This document shows, in pieces, positions 1-7,771 of a stretch of 64,000 nt of DNA. Origin of the DNA: Sphingomonas koreensis (GTDB taxonomy: Bacteria > Pseudomonadota > Alphaproteobacteria > Sphingomonadales > Sphingomonadaceae); NCBI RefSeq assembly GCF_002797435.1, contig NZ_PGEN01000001.1:868001-932000 (forward strand), given 5' to 3'. The translations under genes and the position numbers were made by a program. Under the pieces are notes generated by a model that did not search any database, was not told the DNA's origin, and saw nothing but the letters and a program-made list of their open reading frames with translations. Position 1 is the stretch's first letter. Every line of letters begins with the position of its first letter.

Positions 1-315
1 CAGAAACATCGCCAGATGGCCGTCAGGCGCCACCGCCTGAAGGTCCGCCGTTACCGCACGGGCGAAGGCGACGCTATCGGTGAACCCTTCATAGCCCCCG
101 GCAGCAAGCTTGGCGCGCAGCGCGGCGGCATAGCGCTTGGCGACGTCGGGAAAGACGAACGTCTTTTCGATCTCATCGGCCAGCTTGGCCACCGCCTTCT
201 TTGCTTCGGCGGCGTCATAGATCGCGATTTCGCCAGCGGGGGCCGTCGCCGCGGCCTGGGCCATGGCCGGCACCGCCGCCGCAAGTATCGCAACCGCCAG
301 AACATGCTTACGCAT
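1..315 (-). CDS. S41-family peptidase, N-terminal part (cut by window edge)
   Basis: Open reading frame that runs off the left edge; 105 codons are visible. It begins with a signal peptide (Met-Arg-Lys, then a hydrophobic Ala/Val stretch ending AMAQA at about residue 21). Next comes a helical region with DEIEKTFVFPDVAKRYAAAL and later VTADLQAVAPDGHL, typical of the N-terminal cap of C-terminal-processing-like S41 peptidases of the retinoid-binding-protein type. The catalytic Ser/Lys domain lies outside the window. The ATG at 313-315 has a GGAGAG ribosome site just upstream. It is divergent from an Lrp-type regulator. The protein is probably a periplasmic or secreted hydrolase; family assignment rests on the N-terminal cap only. 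Confidence 0.7.
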   Translation of the reverse strand, partial: MRKHVLAVAILAAAVPAMAQAAATAPAGEIAIYDAAEAKKAVAKLADEIEKTFVFPDVAKRYAAALRAKLAAGGYEGFTDSVAFARAVTADLQAVAPDGHLAMFL

Positions 316-341
316 CAACACTCTCCATCTTTCGACATAGA

Positions 342-365
342 GCGTGTTCTATCCGGCCAACACGC
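342..365. promoter_or_regulatory. 24-bp inverted repeat between divergent peptidase and Lrp genes
   Basis: GCGTGTT at 342-348 and AACACGC at 359-365 form perfect 7-bp arms around a 10-bp spacer. The repeat lies 27 bp upstream of the peptidase start and 67 bp upstream of the regulator start. Lrp-family proteins often bind palindromic sites in their own divergent control region, so this is a candidate operator. The regulator-site link is inferred from position only. Confidence 0.4.
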
Positions 366-432
366 CTTTTGCGGGCGATCTGAACCGGCTATGCGACGAA
401 AAACGGCAAAGTCAGGGGTGCGGACGGCGAAG

Positions 433-921
433 ATGGGCAAGCTCGACGCATTCGACATCCAGCTGCTCAACCTGCTGCAGGCGGACGCGCTGGCGACCGC
501 CGAGCAACTTGCACAGGCGGTGCCTCTCTCCGCCTCCGCCGTGACCCGTCGCGTGCGGCGGCTGCGGGCCGAGGGCTGGATCGCTGCCGACATCGCGGTG
601 ATCTCGGCGAAGCTGACCAACCGGAGGCTGCGCGCCCTGGTAAGCGTGCAGGTGCATGAACATGCCGAGGAACGCGGCATCGCCGCGCTGCGCGCGAAAC
701 TCGCCGCGGCGCCCGAGGTGCAGATGATCCTCGATGTCGCGGGCGCCAACGACCTCGCCGTGCTGATCAGCGCGCGCGACATGGCGGACTATAACGCACT
801 TGCCGAGCGGCTGTTTCAGCAGGACCCGGCGGTACGGAGATATGAAACCGGCTTCGTCAAACGGGTACACAAGCAGAGCGCGGCGATCCCGCTGCGTCCG
901 GGAGACGGCGATCTGACCTAG
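433..921 (+). CDS. Lrp/AsnC family transcriptional regulator
   Basis: 162-residue protein with the standard Lrp layout. The N-terminal winged helix (LDAFDIQLLNLLQADALATA, then the recognition part SASAVTRRVRRLRAEGWI) is followed by a C-terminal RAM-type sensing domain (VSVQVHEHAEERGIAALR through AGANDLAVLISARDM). The start at 433 is chosen because family members begin immediately before the LDxxDxxLL motif; the frame is open further upstream (an ATG at 391 is possible) but that would add an unusual Arg/Lys-rich tail. It is divergent from the secreted S41 peptidase and followed 13 nt later by a DoxX gene, so it may control either neighbour. Likely a ligand-responsive DNA-binding dimer; the ligand is unknown. 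Confidence 0.85.
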   Translation: MGKLDAFDIQLLNLLQADALATAEQLAQAVPLSASAVTRRVRRLRAEGWIAADIAVISAKLTNRRLRALVSVQVHEHAEERGIAALRAKLAAAPEVQMILDVAGANDLAVLISARDMADYNALAERLFQQDPAVRRYETGFVKRVHKQSAAIPLRPGDGDLT

Positions 922-934
922 AAGGGGACAAGCG

Positions 935-1372
935 ATGAGGCGGAAGCGGAGCAACTGGTTGACCTTGCCGCAGCTGGCGGGCGGCGCCGATCTGGCACTG
1001 CTGGCGGCGCGGCTCGTGATAGGCGGGTTCCTGATCTACGGCGTGTGGGACAATATCGTCAGCGCCGAGCGTATGGCCGAGTTCGAGAAGTTCCTGACGG
1101 TCAAGGGCTTCGCCCTGCCCGGGCTGATGGCCCCGCTGTCGGTCTATGCGCAGTTCCTCACCGGTGTCGCCTTCATCGCCGGTTTCGCGATTCGCTGGGC
1201 GGGCCTGATCTGCGCGTTCAACTTCATCGTCGCGCTGGTGATGGTCGATGCCCCGCTCGGCATCCGCCCGGCCTTTCCGGCGGGGGCGCTGGTGGTGATC
1301 GGACTGCTCTTCGCGACGATCGGCGCAGGGCGGCTCTCGCTCGAAGGCATGTTCGCGCCTCAGCGGCGTTAG
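935..1372 (+). CDS. DoxX-family small membrane protein
   Basis: 145 residues with about four hydrophobic helices (roughly 20-40, 65-85, 87-107 and 115-130). Pattern LLAARLVIGGFLIYGVWDNI followed by EKFLTVKGFALPGLMAPLSVYAQFLTGVAFIAGF is typical of the DoxX/DoxD family of inner-membrane proteins. A GAAGGGGAC ribosome site precedes the ATG. It starts 13 nt after the Lrp-type regulator, so the two are probably co-transcribed. DoxX proteins are linked to redox or oxidative-stress complexes in some bacteria, but the biochemical role of this one cannot be read from sequence. Confidence 0.8.
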   Translation: MRRKRSNWLTLPQLAGGADLALLAARLVIGGFLIYGVWDNIVSAERMAEFEKFLTVKGFALPGLMAPLSVYAQFLTGVAFIAGFAIRWAGLICAFNFIVALVMVDAPLGIRPAFPAGALVVIGLLFATIGAGRLSLEGMFAPQRR

Positions 1373-1424
1373 CCGGTTGCGGCAGTGCAAATCTGGAGAA
1401 ACAAGGGGCCATCCCTGAAGAGGA

Positions 1425-1501
<77 letters not shown>

Positions 1502-1545
1502 TCAAGTCCCGCGCCGCAGCGCTTTCCCTTGCGAGAGCGCGGCAA

Positions 1546-2799
1546 CTAGACGGGGGGTTCGGGGCTGTCAACAGCCCTTTCGAGATTGTTTTGCGCAGTT
1601 GGGGATAATGGCGTTCCGCCCGCCACCAGCGTGCCGTGCTCGAACAGGAATCCGGCGATGTCCGGCTTGCCCGCGGCGTTGAGCACCGTCTGGAAGATGA
1701 TCAGCAGCGGCACCGCCAGCAGCGCGCCGGGCGTGCCCCACACCCAGCCCCAGAAGGACAGCGAGATCAGGATCATGATCGGATTGATCGTCAGGCGCCG
1801 CCCGACGATCAGCGGAGTCACGACATTCGCCTCGATCAGGTGAAGCGCGATCATGATTCCCGCAGGCAGCAGCGCGGCCCACACGTCCTGGTACGTCATC
1901 AGCCCGCCCAGCGCGAGCAGCAGCGCGGCGAAGATCGGGCCGAGATAGGGGATGTAGTTGAGCAGGGTGACGATGCCGCCCCACATCAGCGGGCTGGGCA
2001 TGCCGATCAGCCACAGTGCGCCCGCGACGACCAGCCCCAGCGTCACATTGATCGCGGTGATCGTGCCGAGATAGGCCGAGGTGTCGTCGACCACGTCCTG
2101 AATCACCCGCGCGGTCGCCATCGCCCCGCCGAAGCTGGTGCGGCTGGTGATCGCCTTGCGCCGCAGCCGCGTCCATCCCGACAGGAAGAAGAAGATCACG
2201 AGGATCGCAAAGAACATCTCGATGAACGCGGCCGGCGCGGCGGTGGTCACGAACTCGAGCAGCGAGCGCGGCGGCTCGGCCGCGGCGCGGGTCGGACGAA
2301 TCGGGCTCTGGGCGAAATCCTGGATCGTCTTGTTCACGAAGGTTTCGAGGTTCGCGTAGAAGTCGATCAGCGGCCGGACGTTCGACTGGATGTTGTCGAT
2401 CCGCTCGGGGATCGCGCTCAGCCAGCTCCATGCCGGGACGACGATCGATACGATCGCGGCGTTGGCGGCGGTGAGGAACAGCAGCACGCAGATCAGCGCG
2501 GCGAGCGGGGTCGGCACGCGATGCCGCTCGAGCCACTCCAGCACCGGGACCAGCGCGACCGCGACGACCAGCGCAGCGGTGAGCGGCAGGAAGAAGGGCG
2601 AACCGGCCTTGAGCGCAAAGGGAAGCGCGAGGAACAGCCCCGCACCGATCATCAGCGTCAGCGCGGCGAGCAGCCGATCGCGGCGATTCTCTGCCTCCGT
2701 ATCGTGCGCGGGCGCGACGATCGGCTGGAGCGGCGGCGCGGGCGACGATACCGCACCGGTCTCCGACGCCTGCTCTCCCCTGCCCGCTTGCTGATCCAA
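1546..2799 (-). CDS. AI-2E/PerM family membrane transporter
   Basis: 417 residues if translation starts at the TTG at 2797-2799 (AAAGGCGGG upstream); there is no ATG before the first membrane segment, so the start is uncertain. The protein shows paired N-terminal helices (LTLMIGAGLFLALPFALKAG, FLPLTAALVVAVALVPVLEWL), a third helix pair, a long soluble loop, and a C-terminal bundle containing LLNYIPYLGPIFAALLLALGG. That GPI motif is typical of the PerM/AI-2E exporter family. Members export signalling molecules or ions or act as permeases, so substrate cannot be assigned. It is divergent from glycerol kinase, with 69 bp between starts. Confidence 0.85.
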   Translation of the reverse strand: MDQQAGRGEQASETGAVSSPAPPLQPIVAPAHDTEAENRRDRLLAALTLMIGAGLFLALPFALKAGSPFFLPLTAALVVAVALVPVLEWLERHRVPTPLAALICVLLFLTAANAAIVSIVVPAWSWLSAIPERIDNIQSNVRPLIDFYANLETFVNKTIQDFAQSPIRPTRAAAEPPRSLLEFVTTAAPAAFIEMFFAILVIFFFLSGWTRLRRKAITSRTSFGGAMATARVIQDVVDDTSAYLGTITAINVTLGLVVAGALWLIGMPSPLMWGGIVTLLNYIPYLGPIFAALLLALGGLMTYQDVWAALLPAGIMIALHLIEANVVTPLIVGRRLTINPIMILISLSFWGWVWGTPGALLAVPLLIIFQTVLNAAGKPDIAGFLFEHGTLVAGGTPLSPTAQNNLERAVDSPEPPV

Positions 2800-2868
2800 G
2801 TTTCGCCCGCCTTTCAACGGCTTTCTAGCGCGATTTGCGCGGCTTGTAATCCCGGCTAACCTGCGATC

Positions 2869-4344
2869 ATGGGTGAGAAACTGCTGGTCATCGACGAGGG
2901 AACCACCTCGACCCGCGCGATGCTGTTCGCGCCGGATGGAACGCTGCTCGCGAGCCGATCCGCCGAGCTGGCGCAGCATTATCCCGCGCCGGGGCTGGTC
3001 GAGCATGACGCAGCGGAGATCTGGGAAAAGACGCTGGGCTGCGCCGTCGCAATGGTCGAGGCCGCGGGCGGCGCCGACCGGATCGCCGCGATCGGCATCA
3101 CCAATCAGCGTGAGACGATCGTCTTCTGGGACAAGGCCACCGGCGAGCCGCTCGCGCCCGCCATCGTGTGGCAGGACCGGCGCAGCGCGGCGATCTGCCG
3201 CGAACTCAAGGAAGCGGGCGAGGAACCGGGCGTGCAGGCGCGCACCGGCCTGCTGCTCGATCCTTATTTCAGCGGAACCAAGATCGCCTGGGCGATGGCG
3301 AACTGGCCGCAGTTGCGCGAGGCCGGGGACCGGCTGGCGATCGGCACGGTCGAAAGCTGGCTGGTCTGGAAGCTGACGGCCAATGAGAAGCGGGGCGGCC
3401 TCCACATCACAGACGCGACCAACGCCTCACGCACGCTGCTGATGGGCCTTGGCAGCGGCGGGTGGAGCGACGGCCTGATCGACCTGTTCGGCGCCCCCCG
3501 GGCCGCCCTGGCCGAGATCGTCGATTGCGCCGGGCGATTCGGCGAGACGACGCTGTTCGGCGGCCCCATCCCGATCTGCGGCATGGCGGGCGACCAGCAG
3601 GCGGCCACGATCGGACAAGCCTGTCTGTCACCCGGCGATACCAAGGCGACGTTCGGTACAGGCGCCTTCGTCCTCACCAATGCCGGCGAGCGCCAACCCG
3701 CGTCGAAGCACCGGCTGCTCTCGACCGTGCTTTGGCAGCTCGGCGGGCGGCGCACCTATGCGATCGAGGGATCGGTGTTCGTCGCGGGCAGCGTGGTGAA
3801 ATGGCTGCGCGATTCGCTGGGGCTGATCGAAAGCGCGGGCGAGACCGAGGTGCTGGCACGATCGGTGCCGGACAATGGCGGCGTCTATTTCGTCCCCGCG
3901 CTCACCGGGCTGGGCGCGCCCTGGTGGGAGCCCGAAGCGCGCGGCGCGATCAGCGGTCTCAGCCTCGCCAGCACCAGAGCGCATGTGGTCCGTGCGGCGC
4001 TGGAGGCGATGGCGCACCAGAGCCATGACCTCAAGGCCGCCTTCGCCGCCGACGGCGCCGACTGGTCGAGCCTGCGGATCGACGGGGGTATGATCACCAA
4101 CGACTGGATCGCGCAGGATCTGGCCGATGTGCTCGACCTGACGGTCGAGCGGCCGGACTTCACCGAGACCACCGCGCTGGGTGCCGCGATGCTGGCAGGC
4201 GTCGGGTACGGACTCTTTGCCGGGCTGGACGAGGCCGCGGCGATGCGGGGCAAGGTGGAGCGATTTGCGCCGGGGATGAAGGTAGAGGCACGTGATGCGC
4301 GGCTGGCGGGCTGGAAGGCTGCGGTCGAGGGGGTGATGGCGTGA
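2869..4344 (+). CDS. glpK: Glycerol kinase (FGGY family)
   Basis: 491 residues, normal for GlpK. FGGY landmarks in order: ATP/phosphate loop IDEGTTSTRA at 9-18, ITNQRETIVFWDKATGEPL, WQDRRS, YFSGTKIAWAM, TDATNASRT, catalytic-aspartate region GMAGDQQAATIGQ, FGTGAFVLTN, ALTGLGAPWWEP and RIDGGMITND. It phosphorylates glycerol to glycerol 3-phosphate with ATP in the cytoplasm. The second loop position is Glu (DEGTT) where most glycerol kinases have Gln (DQGTT), a mild deviation. No glpF or glpD is adjacent, so it is a stand-alone gene here. A related polyol kinase cannot be excluded, but the GlpK motifs are strong. Confidence 0.88.
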   Translation: MGEKLLVIDEGTTSTRAMLFAPDGTLLASRSAELAQHYPAPGLVEHDAAEIWEKTLGCAVAMVEAAGGADRIAAIGITNQRETIVFWDKATGEPLAPAIVWQDRRSAAICRELKEAGEEPGVQARTGLLLDPYFSGTKIAWAMANWPQLREAGDRLAIGTVESWLVWKLTANEKRGGLHITDATNASRTLLMGLGSGGWSDGLIDLFGAPRAALAEIVDCAGRFGETTLFGGPIPICGMAGDQQAATIGQACLSPGDTKATFGTGAFVLTNAGERQPASKHRLLSTVLWQLGGRRTYAIEGSVFVAGSVVKWLRDSLGLIESAGETEVLARSVPDNGGVYFVPALTGLGAPWWEPEARGAISGLSLASTRAHVVRAALEAMAHQSHDLKAAFAADGADWSSLRIDGGMITNDWIAQDLADVLDLTVERPDFTETTALGAAMLAGVGYGLFAGLDEAAAMRGKVERFAPGMKVEARDARLAGWKAAVEGVMA

Positions 4345-4481
4345 TGCGAACCCAATTCATCGCCGGAATCGGTCTTCGCTATGACGTCCGCGTAGGGGAT
4401 GGCCGCGTATTTGTCCGCCCGCTGGCAGGCGACTTCGCGAGCAAGCATGTCTGTCGGGCCCCCGGGGCAAGCCCGGGGTGA
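4344..4481 (+). CDS. Possible 45-residue ORF coupled to glpK stop
   Basis: An ATG at 4344-4346 shares one base with the glpK TGA (TGATG arrangement) and opens a 45-codon frame ending in the repeat hairpin at 4460-4483. The predicted peptide starts MRTQFIAGIGLRYDVRVGDG and is unremarkable. Coupling geometry is suggestive, but length, lack of recognisable family and a C-terminus encoded by a repeat argue for caution. Confidence 0.2.
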   Translation: MRTQFIAGIGLRYDVRVGDGRVFVRPLAGDFASKHVCRAPGASPG

Positions 4482-4483
4482 CG
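4460..4483. repeat. Single palindromic repeat hairpin (GGGGTGACG family)
   Basis: CCCCGGG (4460-4466) and CCCGGGG (4472-4478) form a hairpin followed by TGACG, the signature of the repeat family also seen at 7655, 12339, 26917, 33580 and 37168. It lies between the convergent glpK and CoA-ligase genes. Confidence 0.6.
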
Positions 4484-4485
4484 AA

Positions 4486-4506
4486 ATCGGTCCATTCTGG
4501 ACCGAT
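4486..4506. terminator. Perfect 9-bp stem between convergent genes
   Basis: ATCGGTCCA (4486-4494), a TTC loop and TGGACCGAT (4498-4506) form a perfect hairpin between convergent glpK and the CoA ligase (stop at 4512). The T-tract is weak on both strands, so a bidirectional terminator is plausible but unproven. Confidence 0.4.
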
Positions 4507-4511
4507 AATGC

Positions 4512-6299
4512 CTAAGCCGCCGCTTCCTCTGCGAACAATCCCTTCAGGTCCTTCTTGAGGATCTTGCCATTGGCATTGCGCGGCAGCGTGTCCCTGGTGA
4601 AGCGGATCGCGACGGGCACCTTGAACGCCGCGAGCCGATCGCGGACCCATTGCTGCAGTTCCGCCTCGCTCGCCTGCTTGCCCGGCGCGAGGTGAACGAC
4701 CGCCACTGGTTCCTCGCCCAGCGTACGGTGGGGAATGCCGATCAGCGCGGCATCGGTCACCGCAGGATGCGCGTAGAGCACGTCCTCGACCTCGGACGAG
4801 TAGATATTCTCGCCGCCGCGGATGATGATGTCCTTGGCGCGATCGACGATGAACAGGAAACCCTCCTCATCGACCCGCGCGAGGTCGCCGGTGCGCACCC
4901 AGCCGTCGCGGAAGCTTTCGGCGGTCTCCTCGGGCTTGTTCCAATAGCCCTTCACGATCATCGGCCCCTTGGCCCATAATTCGCCGACTTCGCCGATGGG
5001 CAGTTCATGCTCGCCCTCGGCATCCATGATCTTGAGCTCGGCCACCGGTACGGGCGGGCCGGCGCTGGTCGGGCGGTTGAGGTAATCCTCGGCCGAATGC
5101 TGCGTGACTGTCGCCATCGTCTCGGTCATCCCCCAGCCGTTTCCGGGCAGCGCGCCGAATTCGGTGTAGATGCGCTTGACCAGCTCGGGCGCCGAGGGCG
5201 CGCCGCCATAGGCGATCATCTCGAGGCTGGAGAGGTCGTATTTGGCGCGCGCGGGGTGCTCGAGCAGCTGCCAGGCGATCGTCGGCACGCCGCCGGTCAG
5301 ATTGACCTTCTCGCGCTGGATGATCTCCATCGCCTGCTCGACGTCCCATTTGCGCATGAAGATGGTGGTGTGGCCGGCGAAGACCGCACCCATCAGGCTC
5401 GCCGAACAGGCGGTGACATGGAACAGCGGGATCACCATGAGGCCGACGCGCGGTGTCGGATCGGGTGGCATCTCGCCGCGGCGCAGATAGGGACGCGCGC
5501 CGCAATAGCCGCTCGAAAGGATATTGGTGATGAGGTTGCGGTGCGTGCCGAGCGCGCCCTTGGGGTGGCCGGTGGTGCCGCTGGTGTAGAAGATCGTCGC
5601 GTCGTCGTCGGGCACCAGCGAGGGTTCGGCGGGCAGCGGCGCGTCGGGCAGCTCCGCCCAGTCCCCGGGCTTGCCGATCAGGTCCTCCAGCTGCCGCACG
5701 CCCTCGCCCAGCGGACCGCGCGCGCGGCTGACGACGATGTGCTTGAGGTCGGGCAGCCCCGGCAGCGCATCGGCGAGCCGATCGTAGCGCTCGCCATCGG
5801 TGAACAGCACCACGCTGCCCGAGTCGCGCAGGCCGTAGTCGAGCTCGCCCGAGGTCCACCAGGCGTTGAGCGGCACGAGGATCGCACCGATGCTGACGGC
5901 GGCGAAGAACACCACCGGCCATTCGGGCAGGTTGCGCATCGCCAGCGCGACGCGGTCGCCCTTCCCCACCCCCATCTCGCGCAGCTGCGTCGCGAGCCGG
6001 GCGACGGCACGGAAATTGGCTTCGAAGCTGACGCGCTCATCCTCGTGGATGGTGAAGATGCGGTCGCCATGCATCCGCGACGCCTGGATCAGCCAGGCCA
6101 GGCTGGGCGGGGCATTCTTCCACACGCGGGTGCGGACGCCGCGAATCTCGACCTCGTCCATTTCGAACTTCTGGCCGGGCGCGGTCATCAGCGCCTGCGC
6201 TTGCCCTAGCGTCATCTTCGGCCAGTTGGGGTCGAGCGGGATGATCGGTTCGGCAGCCACGGCACTCTCTCCAGCTTTGTTGAATGTGCGGTTTGGCAT
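4512..6299 (-). CDS. Acyl-CoA synthetase (class I AMP-forming ligase)
   Basis: 595 residues from the ATG at 6297-6299; a GTG 12 nt upstream is also possible. Adenylate-forming motifs are complete: TIFYTSGTTGHPKGALGTHR (P-loop), GWGMTETMATVT, GYWNKPEETAESFRDGWVRTGDL with the adenosine-binding Asp, IIRGGENIYSSEVE at the hinge, and LPRNANGKILKK with the catalytic Lys near the C-terminus. It activates a carboxylic acid to its CoA thioester through an acyl-AMP. An N-terminal extension of about 50 residues precedes the core, as in several long-chain or steroid-type ligases. Divergent from a serine hydrolase and close to the beta-oxidation operon, it probably feeds that pathway. Substrate unknown. 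Confidence 0.88.
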   Translation of the reverse strand: MPNRTFNKAGESAVAAEPIIPLDPNWPKMTLGQAQALMTAPGQKFEMDEVEIRGVRTRVWKNAPPSLAWLIQASRMHGDRIFTIHEDERVSFEANFRAVARLATQLREMGVGKGDRVALAMRNLPEWPVVFFAAVSIGAILVPLNAWWTSGELDYGLRDSGSVVLFTDGERYDRLADALPGLPDLKHIVVSRARGPLGEGVRQLEDLIGKPGDWAELPDAPLPAEPSLVPDDDATIFYTSGTTGHPKGALGTHRNLITNILSSGYCGARPYLRRGEMPPDPTPRVGLMVIPLFHVTACSASLMGAVFAGHTTIFMRKWDVEQAMEIIQREKVNLTGGVPTIAWQLLEHPARAKYDLSSLEMIAYGGAPSAPELVKRIYTEFGALPGNGWGMTETMATVTQHSAEDYLNRPTSAGPPVPVAELKIMDAEGEHELPIGEVGELWAKGPMIVKGYWNKPEETAESFRDGWVRTGDLARVDEEGFLFIVDRAKDIIIRGGENIYSSEVEDVLYAHPAVTDAALIGIPHRTLGEEPVAVVHLAPGKQASEAELQQWVRDRLAAFKVPVAIRFTRDTLPRNANGKILKKDLKGLFAEEAAA

Positions 6300-6392
6300 T
6301 TCCGCCACCACAGCTTTCAGGTTATTCTTGATTCATCCGCCGCCAAACGCAATAGGGAAGCGACAGGCGGGCCAAACCGCCGGAAGCAAGGA

Positions 6393-6410
6393 TTCGAACC
6401 TAAGGTATGG
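6393..6410 (+). promoter_or_regulatory. TTCGA-N8-TATGG motif, copy 1
   Basis: TTCGA at 6393-6397, eight bases ending GG, then TATGG at 6406-6410. It matches the motif found upstream of four other lipid-related genes (20787, 29957, 35000, 39337). Here its TATGG overlaps the first possible ATG of the serine hydrolase, so it may be a control site rather than the start codon. This is the weakest copy because it overlaps coding sequence. Confidence 0.35.
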
Positions 6411-7633
6411 ACGCCGCCCGCTTCGCACCGCCTGCCATGACGGGCTTCGACGCTGACCGGCTCGCCGCGATCGATGCGTTCATCAAGACGCACTACCTCG
6501 ACTCGGGCAAGCTGCCGCATGCTCAGCTGCTGATCGCCCGCGAGGGACGGATCGCGCATTTCAGCCATCAGGGCGCCGCGCGCGAAAATGGCGCGCCGGT
6601 CGATGAGACCTCGATCTTCCGCATCGCATCGATGACCAAGCCGGTCACCTCGATCGCGTTCATGCAGCTGGTCGAGGAGGGCAAGGTCGCGCTCGACACG
6701 CCGGTTCACCATGTCCTGCCCGAACTGAAGGGCGTTGGCGTCTATAATGGCGGCGGCGCGGGCGTGCCGTTCGTCACCAAACCGACCGCAGAACCGATGC
6801 GGATGGTGGACCTGCTGCGGCACACCTCGGGCCTGACCTACAGCTTCCAGAACCGCAGCAATGTCGATGCGGCGTATCGCGCAGGGAAGATCGAGAACTG
6901 GTACGGCAACCTTACCCTGGACGAATTCATCGCGGCGCTGGGCAAGCTGCCGCTCGAATTCTCGCCGGGCGAGGAGTGGAATTATTCGGTGTCGACCGAC
7001 GTGCTCGGCGCGGTGGTCGAGCGGGTAGCGGGGATGCCGCTCGACCGCGTGTTCGAGGAGCGCATCTTCGCCCCGCTCGGCATGGCCGATACCGGCTTCT
7101 GGGTGCCCGAGGACAAGATCGCCCGGCTTACCGATTGCTGGACCCTCATCCAGGGATCGCGCGTCATGTACGACGAAGGCGCCAAGTCGGCATGGAGCCG
7201 GCGCCCCACCCTCGTCTCGGGCGGCGGCGGGCTCGTCTCGACGTCACTCGACTATCACCGCTTCGCGACGATGCTGCTGAATGGCGGCACGCTGGAGGGG
7301 GTGCGGATCATCGGGCGCAAGACACTCGAGCTGATGACGCAGAACCATCTACCCGGCGGCGGCGACCTTGCGAGCCTGTCGCGGTCGCTATTCAGCGAGA
7401 CCAGCAATGCCGGTACCGGCTTCGGCCTCGGCTTCGCGATCAACCTCAATCCGGCGAAGTCGATGATCCCCGGATCGGTCGGCGAGTTCTACTGGGGCGG
7501 CATGTTCTCGACCGCCTTCTTCGTCGATCCGGTCGAGCGGATCACGATGGTGTTCATGACCCAGCTCTCGCCATCGGGCGCCTACCCGATCCGGCGCGAG
7601 CTCAAGACGATGATCTATTCGGCGCTGACATGA
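6407..7633 (+). CDS. Serine hydrolase, beta-lactamase class C / esterase EstB type
   Basis: 408 residues (398 if translation begins at the ATG at 6437, which would leave the upstream motif outside the gene). The catalytic SxxK motif is SMTK in [19 protein letters not shown]; the second motif is YSVS in [17 protein letters not shown], and a WGG turn near the C-terminus ([14 protein letters not shown]) replaces the KTG box. That combination is typical of cytoplasmic class C-like esterases rather than true beta-lactamases. No signal peptide is visible, which supports an intracellular esterase. It is divergent from a CoA ligase and upstream of a beta-oxidation operon, so it may release acyl groups for that pathway. 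Confidence 0.85.
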   Translation: MDAARFAPPAMTGFDADRLAAIDAFIKTHYLDSGKLPHAQLLIAREGRIAHFSHQGAARENGAPVDETSIFRIASMTKPVTSIAFMQLVEEGKVALDTPVHHVLPELKGVGVYNGGGAGVPFVTKPTAEPMRMVDLLRHTSGLTYSFQNRSNVDAAYRAGKIENWYGNLTLDEFIAALGKLPLEFSPGEEWNYSVSTDVLGAVVERVAGMPLDRVFEERIFAPLGMADTGFWVPEDKIARLTDCWTLIQGSRVMYDEGAKSAWSRRPTLVSGGGGLVSTSLDYHRFATMLLNGGTLEGVRIIGRKTLELMTQNHLPGGGDLASLSRSLFSETSNAGTGFGLGFAINLNPAKSMIPGSVGEFYWGGMFSTAFFVDPVERITMVFMTQLSPSGAYPIRRELKTMIYSALT

Positions 7634-7654
7634 TTTCGAACCCAACCCTTACCC

Positions 7655-7751
7655 CGTCATTCCCGCGAAGGCGGGAATCCATTCAGGGCTGACGTTCCGG
7701 CAGGAGCCGCAACCTCAGCGCCAATGGATCCCCGCCTTCGCGGGGGTGACG
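7655..7751. repeat. Compound palindromic repeat, 97 bp
   Basis: Two hairpins in opposite orientation: CGTCATTCCCGCG-AA-GGCGGGAATCC starts at 7655 and its inverted partner GGATCCCCGCCTTCGCGGGGGTGACG ends at 7751. The unit ends about 20 nt before the start codon of the beta-oxidation operon. The organisation (outer CGTCA/TGACG, paired inner hairpins) is the same as at 12339, 26917 and 33580. Confidence 0.75.
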
Positions 7752-7771
7752 ATTCAGAAGAAGGAAGACCA

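Noticed and set aside
1636..2859. Long plus-strand open frame rich in Arg/Gln/Asp opposite the AI-2E transporter
   Set aside because: Shadow of the high-GC transporter gene; composition is typical of antisense frames and no domain is present.
6388..6403. GGATTCGAACC on the plus strand resembles a tRNA T-arm (reverse complement), possibly a tRNA or attachment-site remnant
   Set aside because: No matching acceptor, D- or anticodon arms could be drawn around it, so it is treated as part of the TTCGA-N8-TATGG motif or chance.
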